A DNA stretch of 64,000 nucleotides from the NCBI GenBank assembly GCA_963649615.1, contig CAVJIN010000003.1, positions 1 to 64,000 of the forward strand. Direction: 5' to 3'. Under the pieces are notes generated by a model that was not told the DNA's origin, searched no databases, and saw only the letters and a program-made list of their open reading frames with translations. The first letter of the stretch is position 1, and every line of letters begins with the position of its first letter. The translations under genes and the position numbers were made by a program. This document shows, piece by piece, positions 1 to 8,900 of the stretch. This DNA comes from UBA9732 sp963649615. Lineage in GTDB: Bacteria; Spirochaetota; Spirochaetia; Sphaerochaetales; Sphaerochaetaceae.

Positions 1-13
1 TATAGTTTTAAGC

Positions 14-1507
14 ATGCAAAAAACTAAACGACTTTGTGGTGTTTTACTTCATCCCACATCGTTTCCATCCCCTTATGGAATTGGCGATTTAGGAATTGAA
101 GCAAGAAAGATTCTTAAAATTATGTCCCAAGCGGGCATTCATCTTTGGCAAATTTTACCTCTTGGACCAACTGGATATGGGGCTTCTCCATATTCCTCTC
201 GCTCATGTTTTGCAGGAAACGAACTGCTCATAGACATTAGATCATTAAATGAGCTCTTTTCCGATATCTCTCTTGACTATCCAGACCCATGCAAAGATCC
301 ATTTGCACGAGTTGACTATCCGTCTGTTTTTGAACACAAACTTTCCTATTTAGGAAAAATAGCTGAACAATTCATTCAAAAACATGGCACAGATGCGGAA
401 TTTGTTACCTTTTGCACAGAAAATGTATGGTGGCTAGATGACTATGCTTTGTATCAAAGTCTCACAAGTCATTTCAACGACTCACGTTGGTTTCTTTGGC
501 CAGATGACATTAAAAACAGGAAGAAAGCTGCCATAGCAAAATGGACAAAAGAGCTTTCATTTAATATTGAAGTTATCAAAGCCCTACAGTATTTCTTCTT
601 TACACAATGGAATTCCCTGCATAAATTTGCCAATAGCATCGGAATTCAAATTGTAGGAGATTTGCCAATCTTTGCTGCAAGTGATAGCGTAGATGTTTGG
701 GTAAATAGAAAACTCTTCAAGTTTGATGCAAAGGGAAATCAAACAGCTATGGCTGGCTGTCCACCAGATGCCTTCAGCCCTACCGGCCAACTTTGGGGCA
801 ATCCAGTTTATGACTGGAAAGAACATGAAAAAGATGACTTTGCTTGGTGGAAAAGTAGAGTCCAAAGCACTTTCAAAATGGTAGACATCCTTAGAATAGA
901 CCATTTCCGGGGTTTTGAGTCCTATTGGGAAACTCCAGCCGGAGAGACAACTGCTGTAAATGGCAAATGGATGCCCGGTCCGGGAATGAAACTGCTTGGG
1001 CATTTTAAGGGTATGAATATTATTGCAGAGGATTTAGGCTTCTTAACCCCTGAAGTTCATAAGCTCAGAGAAGATAGCGGGTTTCCGGGCATGAAAATAT
1101 ATCAGTTTGCTTTTGATCTCTCAAAAGGAAGTTTTGACACCACCAACGCATACTTACCACATAACTATGAAAAAAATTGCGTAGTTTATACAGGAACACA
1201 TGATAACGAAACAACCCAAGGTTGGTATAACTGGCAAAGTGACGCCTATAAAGACCTTATTAGAAGGTATCTTCAGTGCCCAGACAATGAAGTAGTGTGG
1301 CAGATGATGCGTACTCAGCTGGCAAGTTCTGCTAATTACGTCATTTTCCCAATGCAAGATATTATGGGATTAGATAACAGTGCCAGAATGAATGAGCCTT
1401 CAACGGTAGGTTCTTCCAATTGGTCTTGGAGAATGAACCCAAGTAATCTTGAAGAGTGGAAGTTAAACAGATTACACGAATACATCACGCTCTACGGAAG
1501 AGCGTAA
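14..1507 (+). CDS. malQ: 4-alpha-glucanotransferase (amylomaltase)
   Basis: GH77 disproportionating enzyme that transfers maltodextrin segments between alpha-1,4-glucans in the cytoplasm. At 497 aa it matches the usual length of the short bacterial form. Visible family hallmarks are the N-terminal GVLLHPTSFPSPYGIGDLG segment, WQILPLGPTGYGASPY at about 45-60, GDLPIFAASDSVDVW near 216, the nucleophile region VDILRIDHFRGFESYW near 290 (Asp of the RIDHFRG motif), AEDLG near 340 and the TGTHDNETT motif near 393. Only 13 bases precede the ATG, so the upstream region cannot be judged. It converges on the next gene across a hairpin. No other glycogen gene is nearby. Identity is clear; whether it serves glycogen turnover or dietary maltodextrin use is not shown. 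Confidence 0.97.
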   Translation: MQKTKRLCGVLLHPTSFPSPYGIGDLGIEARKILKIMSQAGIHLWQILPLGPTGYGASPYSSRSCFAGNELLIDIRSLNELFSDISLDYPDPCKDPFARVDYPSVFEHKLSYLGKIAEQFIQKHGTDAEFVTFCTENVWWLDDYALYQSLTSHFNDSRWFLWPDDIKNRKKAAIAKWTKELSFNIEVIKALQYFFFTQWNSLHKFANSIGIQIVGDLPIFAASDSVDVWVNRKLFKFDAKGNQTAMAGCPPDAFSPTGQLWGNPVYDWKEHEKDDFAWWKSRVQSTFKMVDILRIDHFRGFESYWETPAGETTAVNGKWMPGPGMKLLGHFKGMNIIAEDLGFLTPEVHKLREDSGFPGMKIYQFAFDLSKGSFDTTNAYLPHNYEKNCVVYTGTHDNETTQGWYNWQSDAYKDLIRRYLQCPDNEVVWQMMRTQLASSANYVIFPMQDIMGLDNSARMNEPSTVGSSNWSWRMNPSNLEEWKLNRLHEYITLYGRA

Positions 1508-1518
1508 TGTCACACAAA

Positions 1519-1548
1519 ATTTTAAGGCACTAAACAGCGCCTTAAAAT
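1519..1548. terminator. bidirectional terminator-like hairpin between malQ and the converging ATPase gene
   Basis: A 10-bp perfect inverted repeat (ATTTTAAGGC / GCCTTAAAAT) with a 10-nt loop lies 12 nt after the malQ stop and 12 nt before the end of the opposite-strand gene. The A/T outer halves give short U-rich tails in both directions, so it can serve both transcripts. The U tract is short, so termination efficiency is uncertain. Confidence 0.55.
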
Positions 1549-1559
1549 CTAACAAAAAA

Positions 1560-2267
1560 TTATTCGCAAATTAACATTGTTTTAGGATCAAGTGCTACAC
1601 CAGTTGGATGTGGCACTTTTTTGTGATGATCTTGAACAACTGTCATAATAACTCTGCTCTTTTCGTCGTTGTAATGAAGGCCAACAAGAACATCTATGTC
1701 ATCAAGATAAGCATTCAGACCTTCAGGTATACCATATTCATTGCACTTTGAATCACGACCAACAGGAGAGACACAGAACCATACTTCAATGTTCATTTCC
1801 TGAGCAAATTTCTTAATCTTCTTGATATCTTCTGAAGAAGCAAGTGTATATTGATATCCATCAAAGAAAACAGCATCAGCTTTAAAAGAACCCTGCTCAA
1901 TAAGAGTCTTTAGGCTAAGCAGAATCTTATCAACTCCAACATTTTCTTGGGAGAAATTCATCATAACTCTGTTAGTTCTAATTGTTTGATACACATCAAA
2001 TGCATCATCAAGACTCTTAAAGTCTGTGATTTCTCTAAAGACTTCCTTGTACCAGCCCATGATATGCTCAACATTTGCACCAAAGGAAACATGAATAACG
2101 TTCTCGTTTCTTAAGAGTTTGTCAATTGCAAGGTGAACCATACAGGCGGTCTTTCCAACTCCATGACGAGAGGCAATAACGCCCAAGTTACCACGACCAA
2201 GACCACCATTAATTGACTGTTCAAAAACTCTTATAGGACTATTTTTGATTAATTCCTCAACTTCCAT
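1560..2267 (-). CDS. RecA/DnaB-fold P-loop ATPase, function unknown
   Basis: A 235-aa soluble protein with a Walker A motif (ASRHGVGKTACM, about residues 32-43), a hydrophobic strand ending in Asp that fits Walker B (DAVFFDGYQ, near 135), and the general order of the DnaB C-terminal/KaiC ATPase core. It lacks the primase-binding N-domain and DNA-binding extensions of replicative DnaB. A GGAG six bases before the ATG supports this start. It lies downstream of and codirectional with EF-G (60-nt gap), so the two may be cotranscribed. I recognise the fold but not a named family. It could be a spirochaete-conserved regulatory ATPase. No target is suggested by the context. Confidence 0.7.
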   Translation of the reverse strand: MEVEELIKNSPIRVFEQSINGGLGRGNLGVIASRHGVGKTACMVHLAIDKLLRNENVIHVSFGANVEHIMGWYKEVFREITDFKSLDDAFDVYQTIRTNRVMMNFSQENVGVDKILLSLKTLIEQGSFKADAVFFDGYQYTLASSEDIKKIKKFAQEMNIEVWFCVSPVGRDSKCNEYGIPEGLNAYLDDIDVLVGLHYNDEKSRVIMTVVQDHHKKVPHPTGVALDPKTMLICE

Positions 2268-2327
2268 TCTTTACTCCGTAGATTTTAGAGGTTTATGCAA
2301 AAACCTCTTTAATTACCTAAAATTTTA

Positions 2328-4433
2328 TCACTTTTTTACTTTCTCTGCCGCTTTTTTCTTCAATTCTTCTGCAATTGTGGTTGGAACCTTAGCATACCTG
2401 CAAACTTCCATTGTAAATTCTGCCTTACCTTGGGTTATTGAACGTAACGCTGTAGAGTATCCAAACATCTCTGCAAGAGGCACTTCAGCATCAACAGTAC
2501 AAATATTGTTATCTTCAGATGAGCTGACAATCATACCTCTTCTTTGGTTAATAGAGCCAAAGATTGCACCTTGGAACTCAGATGGACCTTCAACCTCAAC
2601 CTTCATGATAGGCTCAAGAATTGCAGGCTTTGCCTTTGCAAAGGCTTCCTTAAAACCGGCAATTGAAGCAGTTTGGAAAGCCATATCAGAAGAGTCAACT
2701 GGATGCCAAGCACCATCGTTAATACAACAACGTACTCCAACAATTGGGAACCCAAGTTGTGGACCTTTCTTCATTGCGGTTAAGAAACCCTTCTCGCAAG
2801 AAGGAATGTATTCGGTAGGAATAACACCCCCCTTGATTTCATTAACAAACTCAAAGTCTTTCTGCTCTTCATCTGAATTTGGAGCAACCAAAATTGGCTC
2901 AATGTAACCGGCAACTCTTGCGAATTGACCACTACCACCAGTTTGCTTCTTGTGAGTGTAGTTGAAGTCTGCATGCTGTGTGATAGCTTCACGATAAGCA
3001 ACTTCAGGTTTGCCAACCTCAACTTCACACTTATACTCTCTTCTCATTCTCTCAACATAGACATCCAAGTGAAGTTCTCCCATCCCCTTGATGATGGTTT
3101 GATTGCTTTCAGGATCTGTATAACACTGGAATGTTGGGTCTTCCTTCATGAAGCGGTTAATTGCCTTGCTCATGTTATCCTGACTCTTTTTATCCTTTGG
3201 GAAAATAGCCAAACTAATAACAGGATTTGGGACGTACATTGATGTCATTGCATAGTTAACACCACTTCCACAGAAGGTGTCACCGGAAGCGCAATCAATA
3301 CCAAAGAGAGCTGCAATATCGCCACAAGAAACCTCACTGATATCTTCCATTTCAGAAGCGTGCATCTTGATAAGTCTTCCAATGCGGAACTTTTTTCGTG
3401 TTCTTGTATTGTAAAGTTCATCACCCTTCCTAATCTTTCCTTCGTAGACTCTAATATAAGTAAGCTGTCCATACTGACCATCTTCAAGCTTAAATGCAAG
3501 AACTACTGGTGGCTTGGCAGGATCAGCTTCAAGAACAACTTCTTGCTCATTGTTATCCAGGTCAAGAGCCTTGTTTACAACGTCTCTTGGTTCTGGCAAA
3601 TATTTAGTAACAGCATCCAATAATGGCTGTATACCCTTATTTTTATGGGCAGAACCCACGTAAACAGGACACATTTGCAAAGAAAGCGTTCCTTTTCTGA
3701 TAGCTTCTTCAACCATCTCAACTGAAGGTTCTTCACCTTCAAGAACCATATTCATAAGATCATCAGAAAAGTCTGAAGCTGCTTCAATAAGCATCTCTCT
3801 TCTTTCAAGCGCTTCGTCCATCATTGATGCTGGAATCTCTTCTTCTCTGAGGATACTCCCGTTTGGACCATCAAAATAAATGGCCTTCATATTAACCAAG
3901 TCAACAACACCCTCAAAGTTATCCTCAAGGCCTATTGGAAGCTCCATGAGAACAGCATTGAGATTAAGTTTTTCTCTCATTTGCTTTACTACGTTAAGCG
4001 GATTTGCACCAACTCTGTCGCACTTGTTAATGAAAGCAATACGTGGTACGTGATAACGATCCATTTGCTTATCTACAGTAATGCTTTGACTCTGAACACC
4101 ACCAACGGAACACAGCACCAAGATAGCACCATCCAAGACTCTAAGAGATCTCTCAACTTCAATTGTAAAATCTACGTGACCCGGAGTATCTATAACGTTT
4201 ATTTCATAACCCTTCCAGTTGACACTGGTTGCTGCACTTGCAATGGTTATGCCTCTCTCTCTTTCAAGCTCCATGCTATCCATTGTGGCGCCAACGCCAT
4301 CTTTCCCGTGAACTTCATGGATTGCATGAATTCTGTTGCAATAGAAAAGAATTCTCTCACTAAGTGTGGTTTTACCGGAATCTATGTGAGCACTAATCCC
4401 GATATTTCTCATTTTTGATAATTCTGTTGTCAT
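2328..4433 (-). CDS. fusA: elongation factor G, spirochaete/mitochondrial EF-G1 type
   Basis: Translational GTPase that moves tRNA and mRNA through the ribosome after peptide transfer. The 701-aa protein has all five EF-G domains: G1 AHIDSGKTT (about 16-24), switch RERGITIA, G3 DTPGH, G4 NKCD, then domains II to V ending in the GYSTALRSITQGKAEFTME region. HIDSGKTT rather than HIDAGKTT, and the similarity to the Borrelia protein as I remember it, place it with the spdEFG1/EFG1mt subgroup, the paralogue responsible for translocation in spirochaetes. A second, recycling paralogue is expected elsewhere in the genome. An AAGAG sits ahead of the ATG. The 206-nt gap to divergent pheS carries the promoters. 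The lineage signal is strong. Confidence 0.95.
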   Translation of the reverse strand: MTTELSKMRNIGISAHIDSGKTTLSERILFYCNRIHAIHEVHGKDGVGATMDSMELERERGITIASAATSVNWKGYEINVIDTPGHVDFTIEVERSLRVLDGAILVLCSVGGVQSQSITVDKQMDRYHVPRIAFINKCDRVGANPLNVVKQMREKLNLNAVLMELPIGLEDNFEGVVDLVNMKAIYFDGPNGSILREEEIPASMMDEALERREMLIEAASDFSDDLMNMVLEGEEPSVEMVEEAIRKGTLSLQMCPVYVGSAHKNKGIQPLLDAVTKYLPEPRDVVNKALDLDNNEQEVVLEADPAKPPVVLAFKLEDGQYGQLTYIRVYEGKIRKGDELYNTRTRKKFRIGRLIKMHASEMEDISEVSCGDIAALFGIDCASGDTFCGSGVNYAMTSMYVPNPVISLAIFPKDKKSQDNMSKAINRFMKEDPTFQCYTDPESNQTIIKGMGELHLDVYVERMRREYKCEVEVGKPEVAYREAITQHADFNYTHKKQTGGSGQFARVAGYIEPILVAPNSDEEQKDFEFVNEIKGGVIPTEYIPSCEKGFLTAMKKGPQLGFPIVGVRCCINDGAWHPVDSSDMAFQTASIAGFKEAFAKAKPAILEPIMKVEVEGPSEFQGAIFGSINQRRGMIVSSSEDNNICTVDAEVPLAEMFGYSTALRSITQGKAEFTMEVCRYAKVPTTIAEELKKKAAEKVKK

Positions 4434-4639
4434 TTTCTTAACTCTTTAACCTTCAGTAAAAAAACTATCATTTTAACCCTTAAAACGAGCAGTAAACTAT
4501 CATATTTTAAAAATTTCTGCAATGCTGTTTTTACTGTCTTTTTTTACATTGCTTACACAAGGTTACTTGATGCAAATACTTTTCATTTTCCACGACTAAA
4601 TATATTATAGGGAAAAACTACTTTTTGCGGTGGCATTAT

Positions 4640-6178
4640 ATGGATTTAGATGTAAAAAACCTTCACCCACTAGAAGTGAAGTTGCTTAGGCACGTTGACC
4701 TTTCAAGTGAAATTACAGCAGACAGGATTGTTGCAGAACTTGATTATAAGATTGGTCAGTGCAACCAAGCTTTCAGCTGGTTGAGTGCAAAAGGCCTTTT
4801 GGTTGAAACAAGCAGAAAGACAATTGTTCAGTATGAGCTGACAGATTTAGGAAAAGAACAGGCAGAAAAAGGCACTCCTGCTCAGAGAATATTTAACCTT
4901 CTTGGCTCAGGCCAGGCCCTTTCTTTGCCGGAGATTGCTGAAAAAATCGGACTAGAAAAGAGCGATATAGGATCCGCGTATGGAATGCTGTCCAAGGCTG
5001 GAACCTGTGCCATGAATAATGAAAACAAGGCCTATATCAAAGACAACAAGTTACCAGAGGATGTTGTAGAAACTGCAGAGCTCTTGAAAAAAGGGCTTTC
5101 TGGTGCATTGGACGAGGCCTCTTTGACAGAAAGAGAAAAAGCCTTGATGGCAAAAATTTCAAAAAAGCGTGGTGCTGTGGGAAGTCCTTACAAGGTAATT
5201 GAGCGTGAGGAAGTAATTTACAAGCTCACAGAGGCAGGCGAAAAAGCAAAAGAAGCAGTCATCAATGCAAATATAACTGGAGAGGAAATTGGAGTTCTCA
5301 CCCCGCAAATTTTGGCATCGGGGTCTTGGAAGAATGCAAGTTTCCGCCCGTACGGCCTTGATGCCCCTGTCTCAAGACTAATTCCTGGCCGACACAATCC
5401 TTATGGGAATTACATTCAATGGGTAAAAGATAAGCTCACAGACTTAGGCTTTGAGGAATTTGATGGACCACTGGTAGAAAACGAATTCTGGAATGGAGAT
5501 GCTCTTTTCATGCCTCAATTCCATAGTGCAAGAGATATTCACGATGTCTACTATGTAAAAGAACCCCGTCATTGCAAGAAAATTGAAGAGCCTTGGCTTA
5601 CAAATATTGCAAACGCACATGAAAATGGTGGAAATACAGGTTCTCGTGGTTGGCAGTACAAATTCGACCATGAATTTACTAGAAGACAAGTGCTAAGAAG
5701 TCAGGGAACGGTTCTCTCTGCTCACCAGCTCACAAAAGCCAAGGTGCCAGGAAAGTATTTTGGAGTTGTTCGTTGCTTTAGATTTGATGAAGTTGATGCA
5801 ACCCATGGTGCAGATTTCTTCCAAACAGAAGGCATTGTCATTGGAAAAGAAGCAAACCTCAAAGATTTACTCGGGCTTCTCAAGATGTTCGCAACGGAAA
5901 TTGCAGGGGCAACAGATTTTAAGTATGTCCCTGGATACTTCCCATTTACAGAACCTTCTATTGAAATTCATATTAAACACCCCGTTCTAGGTTGGTTTGA
6001 ACTTGGTGGCTCAGGAATCTTCAGGCCAGAAGTCACAAAATCTCTTGGAATTGATGAGCCGGTCCTTGCTTGGGGTCTTGGAATTGACCGCATGGCAATG
6101 ATGCATCTTGGAATTAACGATATAAGGGATTTGTTCACTCCAAACATTGAAAGCGTAAGAACAAGGAGGGGAAACTAA
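4640..6178 (+). CDS. pheS: phenylalanyl-tRNA synthetase alpha subunit, archaeal type
   Basis: Class II synthetase catalytic subunit that charges tRNA-Phe. The 512-aa product is far longer than the about 330-aa bacterial PheS. It has an N-terminal winged-helix region as in archaeal and eukaryotic enzymes, then motif 2 (GKYFGVVRCFRFDEVDATH) and motif 3 near the C-terminus (LAWGLGIDRMAMM). The open frame extends upstream to a TTG at 4625. I chose ATG 4640 because a GGTGG lies six bases before it and the MDLDVKNLHPLE start suits the family. The stop overlaps pheT by one base (TAATG). Archaeal-type PheST is a known feature of spirochaetes. Confidence 0.95.
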   Translation: MDLDVKNLHPLEVKLLRHVDLSSEITADRIVAELDYKIGQCNQAFSWLSAKGLLVETSRKTIVQYELTDLGKEQAEKGTPAQRIFNLLGSGQALSLPEIAEKIGLEKSDIGSAYGMLSKAGTCAMNNENKAYIKDNKLPEDVVETAELLKKGLSGALDEASLTEREKALMAKISKKRGAVGSPYKVIEREEVIYKLTEAGEKAKEAVINANITGEEIGVLTPQILASGSWKNASFRPYGLDAPVSRLIPGRHNPYGNYIQWVKDKLTDLGFEEFDGPLVENEFWNGDALFMPQFHSARDIHDVYYVKEPRHCKKIEEPWLTNIANAHENGGNTGSRGWQYKFDHEFTRRQVLRSQGTVLSAHQLTKAKVPGKYFGVVRCFRFDEVDATHGADFFQTEGIVIGKEANLKDLLGLLKMFATEIAGATDFKYVPGYFPFTEPSIEIHIKHPVLGWFELGGSGIFRPEVTKSLGIDEPVLAWGLGIDRMAMMHLGINDIRDLFTPNIESVRTRRGN

Positions 6179-7875
6179 TGCCTAAGTTTGAAACTACCGA
6201 AAAAATGTTTTATGGTCTTATGGGTCGTCCGTACTCGGATTCCGAGCTTGAGGAAATTTTCCCTCGAGCAAAGGCCGAGCTAGATGGTCATGACACAGAA
6301 AATCATGTCTTGAAAATAGAGCTTAACGACACCAATAGGCCTGATCTCTGGTCCGCAATGGGTCTAGCTAGGTTGCTTAAAAACTACGACAACCCATCTC
6401 CACGGCAGTACGACTTCTTCTCTTCCAAGGTTTATACAGCCGATAACAAAGGGCGCGAACTTCATATTGGACCTAGAGCCAAAGAAGTTAGACCTTTCTC
6501 TTGTGGATTTGTAGCAATAGGAAAAGAGGTTGATGAAGAGATTCTTCTTACTTTAATTCAAAGTCAAGAAAAACTTTGCTGGAACTTTGGAAGAAAGAGA
6601 AAGTCAATTGCTATGGGCATCTATAGAAATGATTTCATTCAGTATCCTATCCACTATGACGGAGCAGATCCTGACAAAACTCACTTTGTTCCACTTCACA
6701 TGGAAGAAGATTTAACATTACGTCAGATTTGTGAACAGCATCCAAAAGGAAAAGAATACGGCTATATTATTAAAGACAGCCCAGTATATCCTTACCTTTA
6801 TGACAACAGTGGTGAAGCCCTCTCTATGCCTCCAATAATTAACAGTTCAAGAGTTGGTGCTGTTAAAGTTGGAGATAAAGATCTTTTTGTTGAAATGTCA
6901 GGAACAGTTCTCAAAGATGTATTGCTTTGTGCTTCAATTATGGCCTGTGATATGGCAGATTTAGGTTTTACAATTGAGCCTATTAAAGTTGTCTATCCTT
7001 ATGAAACCGAGTTTGGCAAAGAAATCACAGTTCCTTACTACTTCCAAGATTCTCAAAGTTGTACTGTTGAGCAGATTCACAAAACTCTTGGAGAAAAGAT
7101 TTCAGCCAAAGAAGCTAAACAAGCTTTACTCAGAATGGGAGTTTACAGTGTATCAGAGGGTAACACAATTTACATTACCTGTCCTGAATACAGAAACGAC
7201 TTCCTCCACGCTGTTGATGTAGTTGAAGATGTAATGGTTGGCTATGGTCTTGAAAATTTTATTCCTACAATTCCAAGGGACTTCACAGTTGGGCGTCTTA
7301 CTCCTGCTGAGGAACTTGGAAGAAAAGTCAAAGACATTATGATTGGAATGGGTTTCCAAGAAATGATGTACAATTATTTAGGCAGTAGACGTGAATATGT
7401 TGATAACATGCACATTTCTGGCGATAAAGTCATCATGATTGCCAATCCAATGTCTGAAAACTTTGAAGCTGTTAGGCCATCAATTATCCCTTCTCTTCTT
7501 GAAAGTGAAAGCGTTTCAGGTCATGCAACATATCCACACAACATCTTTGAAGTTGGTAAGGTTGCCTTCCTTGAACCATCTGACAATAGCGGAACCGTTA
7601 CCCGTAATAATCTTGGATTTATGTCTGCTGATGTAAGCGTTGGTTTTAATGAAGTTAACAGTTTCATTAATACCCTTATGTATTTCTTAAAAGTAGAGTA
7701 TACTTTAAGAGTTCCAGAGAATGATCCTAGATTTATTCCTGGTAGATGCGCTGAGATTATTGTGAAGGGAGAAAAGGTTGGAATCTTTGGCGAGGTGCAT
7801 CCAGCTGTTCTTGAAAGTTGGGGCTGTGGCATGCCTACTGTAGTCGCAGAGATTGACCTAGACTGTTTGCTTTGA
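6178..7875 (+). CDS. pheT: phenylalanyl-tRNA synthetase beta subunit, archaeal type
   Basis: Partner of PheS in the alpha2-beta2 enzyme. The 565-aa protein is of the short archaeal/eukaryotic type, without the extended bacterial tRNA-binding and anticodon-binding ends. It contains the B3/B4 editing region (for example GEALSMPPIINSSRVG, about 217-232) and the B5 and catalytic-like domains (EYRNDFLHAVDVVEDVMVGYG). The RBS AAGGAGGG lies inside the end of pheS, seven bases before the ATG. The start overlaps the pheS stop by one base, giving translational coupling. Its own stop overlaps the next gene (pdhA, TTG start). Confidence 0.95.
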   Translation: MPKFETTEKMFYGLMGRPYSDSELEEIFPRAKAELDGHDTENHVLKIELNDTNRPDLWSAMGLARLLKNYDNPSPRQYDFFSSKVYTADNKGRELHIGPRAKEVRPFSCGFVAIGKEVDEEILLTLIQSQEKLCWNFGRKRKSIAMGIYRNDFIQYPIHYDGADPDKTHFVPLHMEEDLTLRQICEQHPKGKEYGYIIKDSPVYPYLYDNSGEALSMPPIINSSRVGAVKVGDKDLFVEMSGTVLKDVLLCASIMACDMADLGFTIEPIKVVYPYETEFGKEITVPYYFQDSQSCTVEQIHKTLGEKISAKEAKQALLRMGVYSVSEGNTIYITCPEYRNDFLHAVDVVEDVMVGYGLENFIPTIPRDFTVGRLTPAEELGRKVKDIMIGMGFQEMMYNYLGSRREYVDNMHISGDKVIMIANPMSENFEAVRPSIIPSLLESESVSGHATYPHNIFEVGKVAFLEPSDNSGTVTRNNLGFMSADVSVGFNEVNSFINTLMYFLKVEYTLRVPENDPRFIPGRCAEIIVKGEKVGIFGEVHPAVLESWGCGMPTVVAEIDLDCLL

Positions 7876-8900
7876 TTAATAAAGATGTTGCATTAGAACT
7901 TTTTAAAAAAATGCTGAACTCTCGGTTTTTTGAAGAGAAAACCGAGCAACTATTCAAGGCCGGCTTGATTCATGGAACTACCCACTTGGCTAATGGTCAA
8001 GAAGCTTCTCAAGCTGGCCTTTGTGTTGCCTTGGAGGATGGAGATTGGATTGTTCCAACTCACAGATGTCACGGCTTTACAATTTGTAGAGGAAGTGACC
8101 CCTTTGCCATGTTTAGTGAGATGTTTGGCTCTATACATGGACTAGCAAAAGGCCTTGGTGGCAGCATGCACATGCCAGACAAACTTCATTGGAATCTTGG
8201 ATCTTCTGCTGTTGTTGGATCTGGCGTTCCTCTTGCCACAGGTATAGCTTTCTCTGAGAAATTTAAAGCTGTTGGAAATGCAGGCTTTTGTGCTTCATCT
8301 TTTGGCAACCCTAAAGAATATCCTATTGTTCCTGCTAAGAATGTTGCTGTTGCTATCTTTGGAGATGGAGCTTCTAGCAGAGGTTCTGTTCATGAGTCCA
8401 TGAATATAGCATCAATTTGGAAGTTGCCAATTCTCTTTTACTGTGAAAACAACCACTATGGAATGTCTGCATCAAGTGACAAGATGATTAGCATTAACTC
8501 CATAGCTCAACGCTCTGAAGCATACACAATACCAGGAAAAACAGTTGATGGTAATGATGTTGAGGTTGTCTATGAGGCCTCAAAAGAAGCTCTTTCTTAT
8601 ATTCGTTCAGGCAAAGGTCCTTATCTTCTAGAAGTCTTAACCTATAGAACAAAGGGACATTCTAAGAGTGATAGGCGTTTATATAGAACAGCTCAAGAAG
8701 AAGAACAATGGCTCAAAAGAGATCCTATCACGCTTTTTGAGCATAAACTTATAAAATTAGGCTATCTTTCTACTAACGAAATTACAGAGATAGAAGATCA
8801 ATGTCATGCATACATTGAAAGAATGGCAAATTTAGCCTTAGATAAGAGTTCCGATAAACTAAGTGTTAAAGACGTGGAGGGTATGGTCTATGCAGAGTAA
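7872..8900 (+). CDS. pdhA: thiamine-diphosphate-dependent dehydrogenase E1 alpha subunit (pyruvate or acetoin type)
   Basis: E1 alpha of a 2-oxo acid (or acetoin) dehydrogenase, which decarboxylates the substrate on ThDP. The 342-aa protein shows LFKKMLNSRFFEEKTEQLF at the N-terminus, the HRCHG element, GGSMHM, and the ThDP/Mg motif GDGASSRGSVHESMNIASIWKLPILFYCENN (GDG with a downstream NN). The start is a TTG at 7872 that overlaps the pheT stop TGA. No ATG in this frame precedes the conserved N-terminus, and the next ATG (7911) would remove part of it. No clear SD is present, so translation is probably coupled to pheT. Substrate is not decided by sequence. E2 and E3 genes are absent from the window. 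Confidence 0.88.
   Translation: MINKDVALELFKKMLNSRFFEEKTEQLFKAGLIHGTTHLANGQEASQAGLCVALEDGDWIVPTHRCHGFTICRGSDPFAMFSEMFGSIHGLAKGLGGSMHMPDKLHWNLGSSAVVGSGVPLATGIAFSEKFKAVGNAGFCASSFGNPKEYPIVPAKNVAVAIFGDGASSRGSVHESMNIASIWKLPILFYCENNHYGMSASSDKMISINSIAQRSEAYTIPGKTVDGNDVEVVYEASKEALSYIRSGKGPYLLEVLTYRTKGHSKSDRRLYRTAQEEEQWLKRDPITLFEHKLIKLGYLSTNEITEIEDQCHAYIERMANLALDKSSDKLSVKDVEGMVYAE

Noticed and set aside
4625..4639. TTG start for pheS
   Set aside because: No SD at suitable distance; the ATG at 4640 follows GGTGG and gives the family N-terminus.
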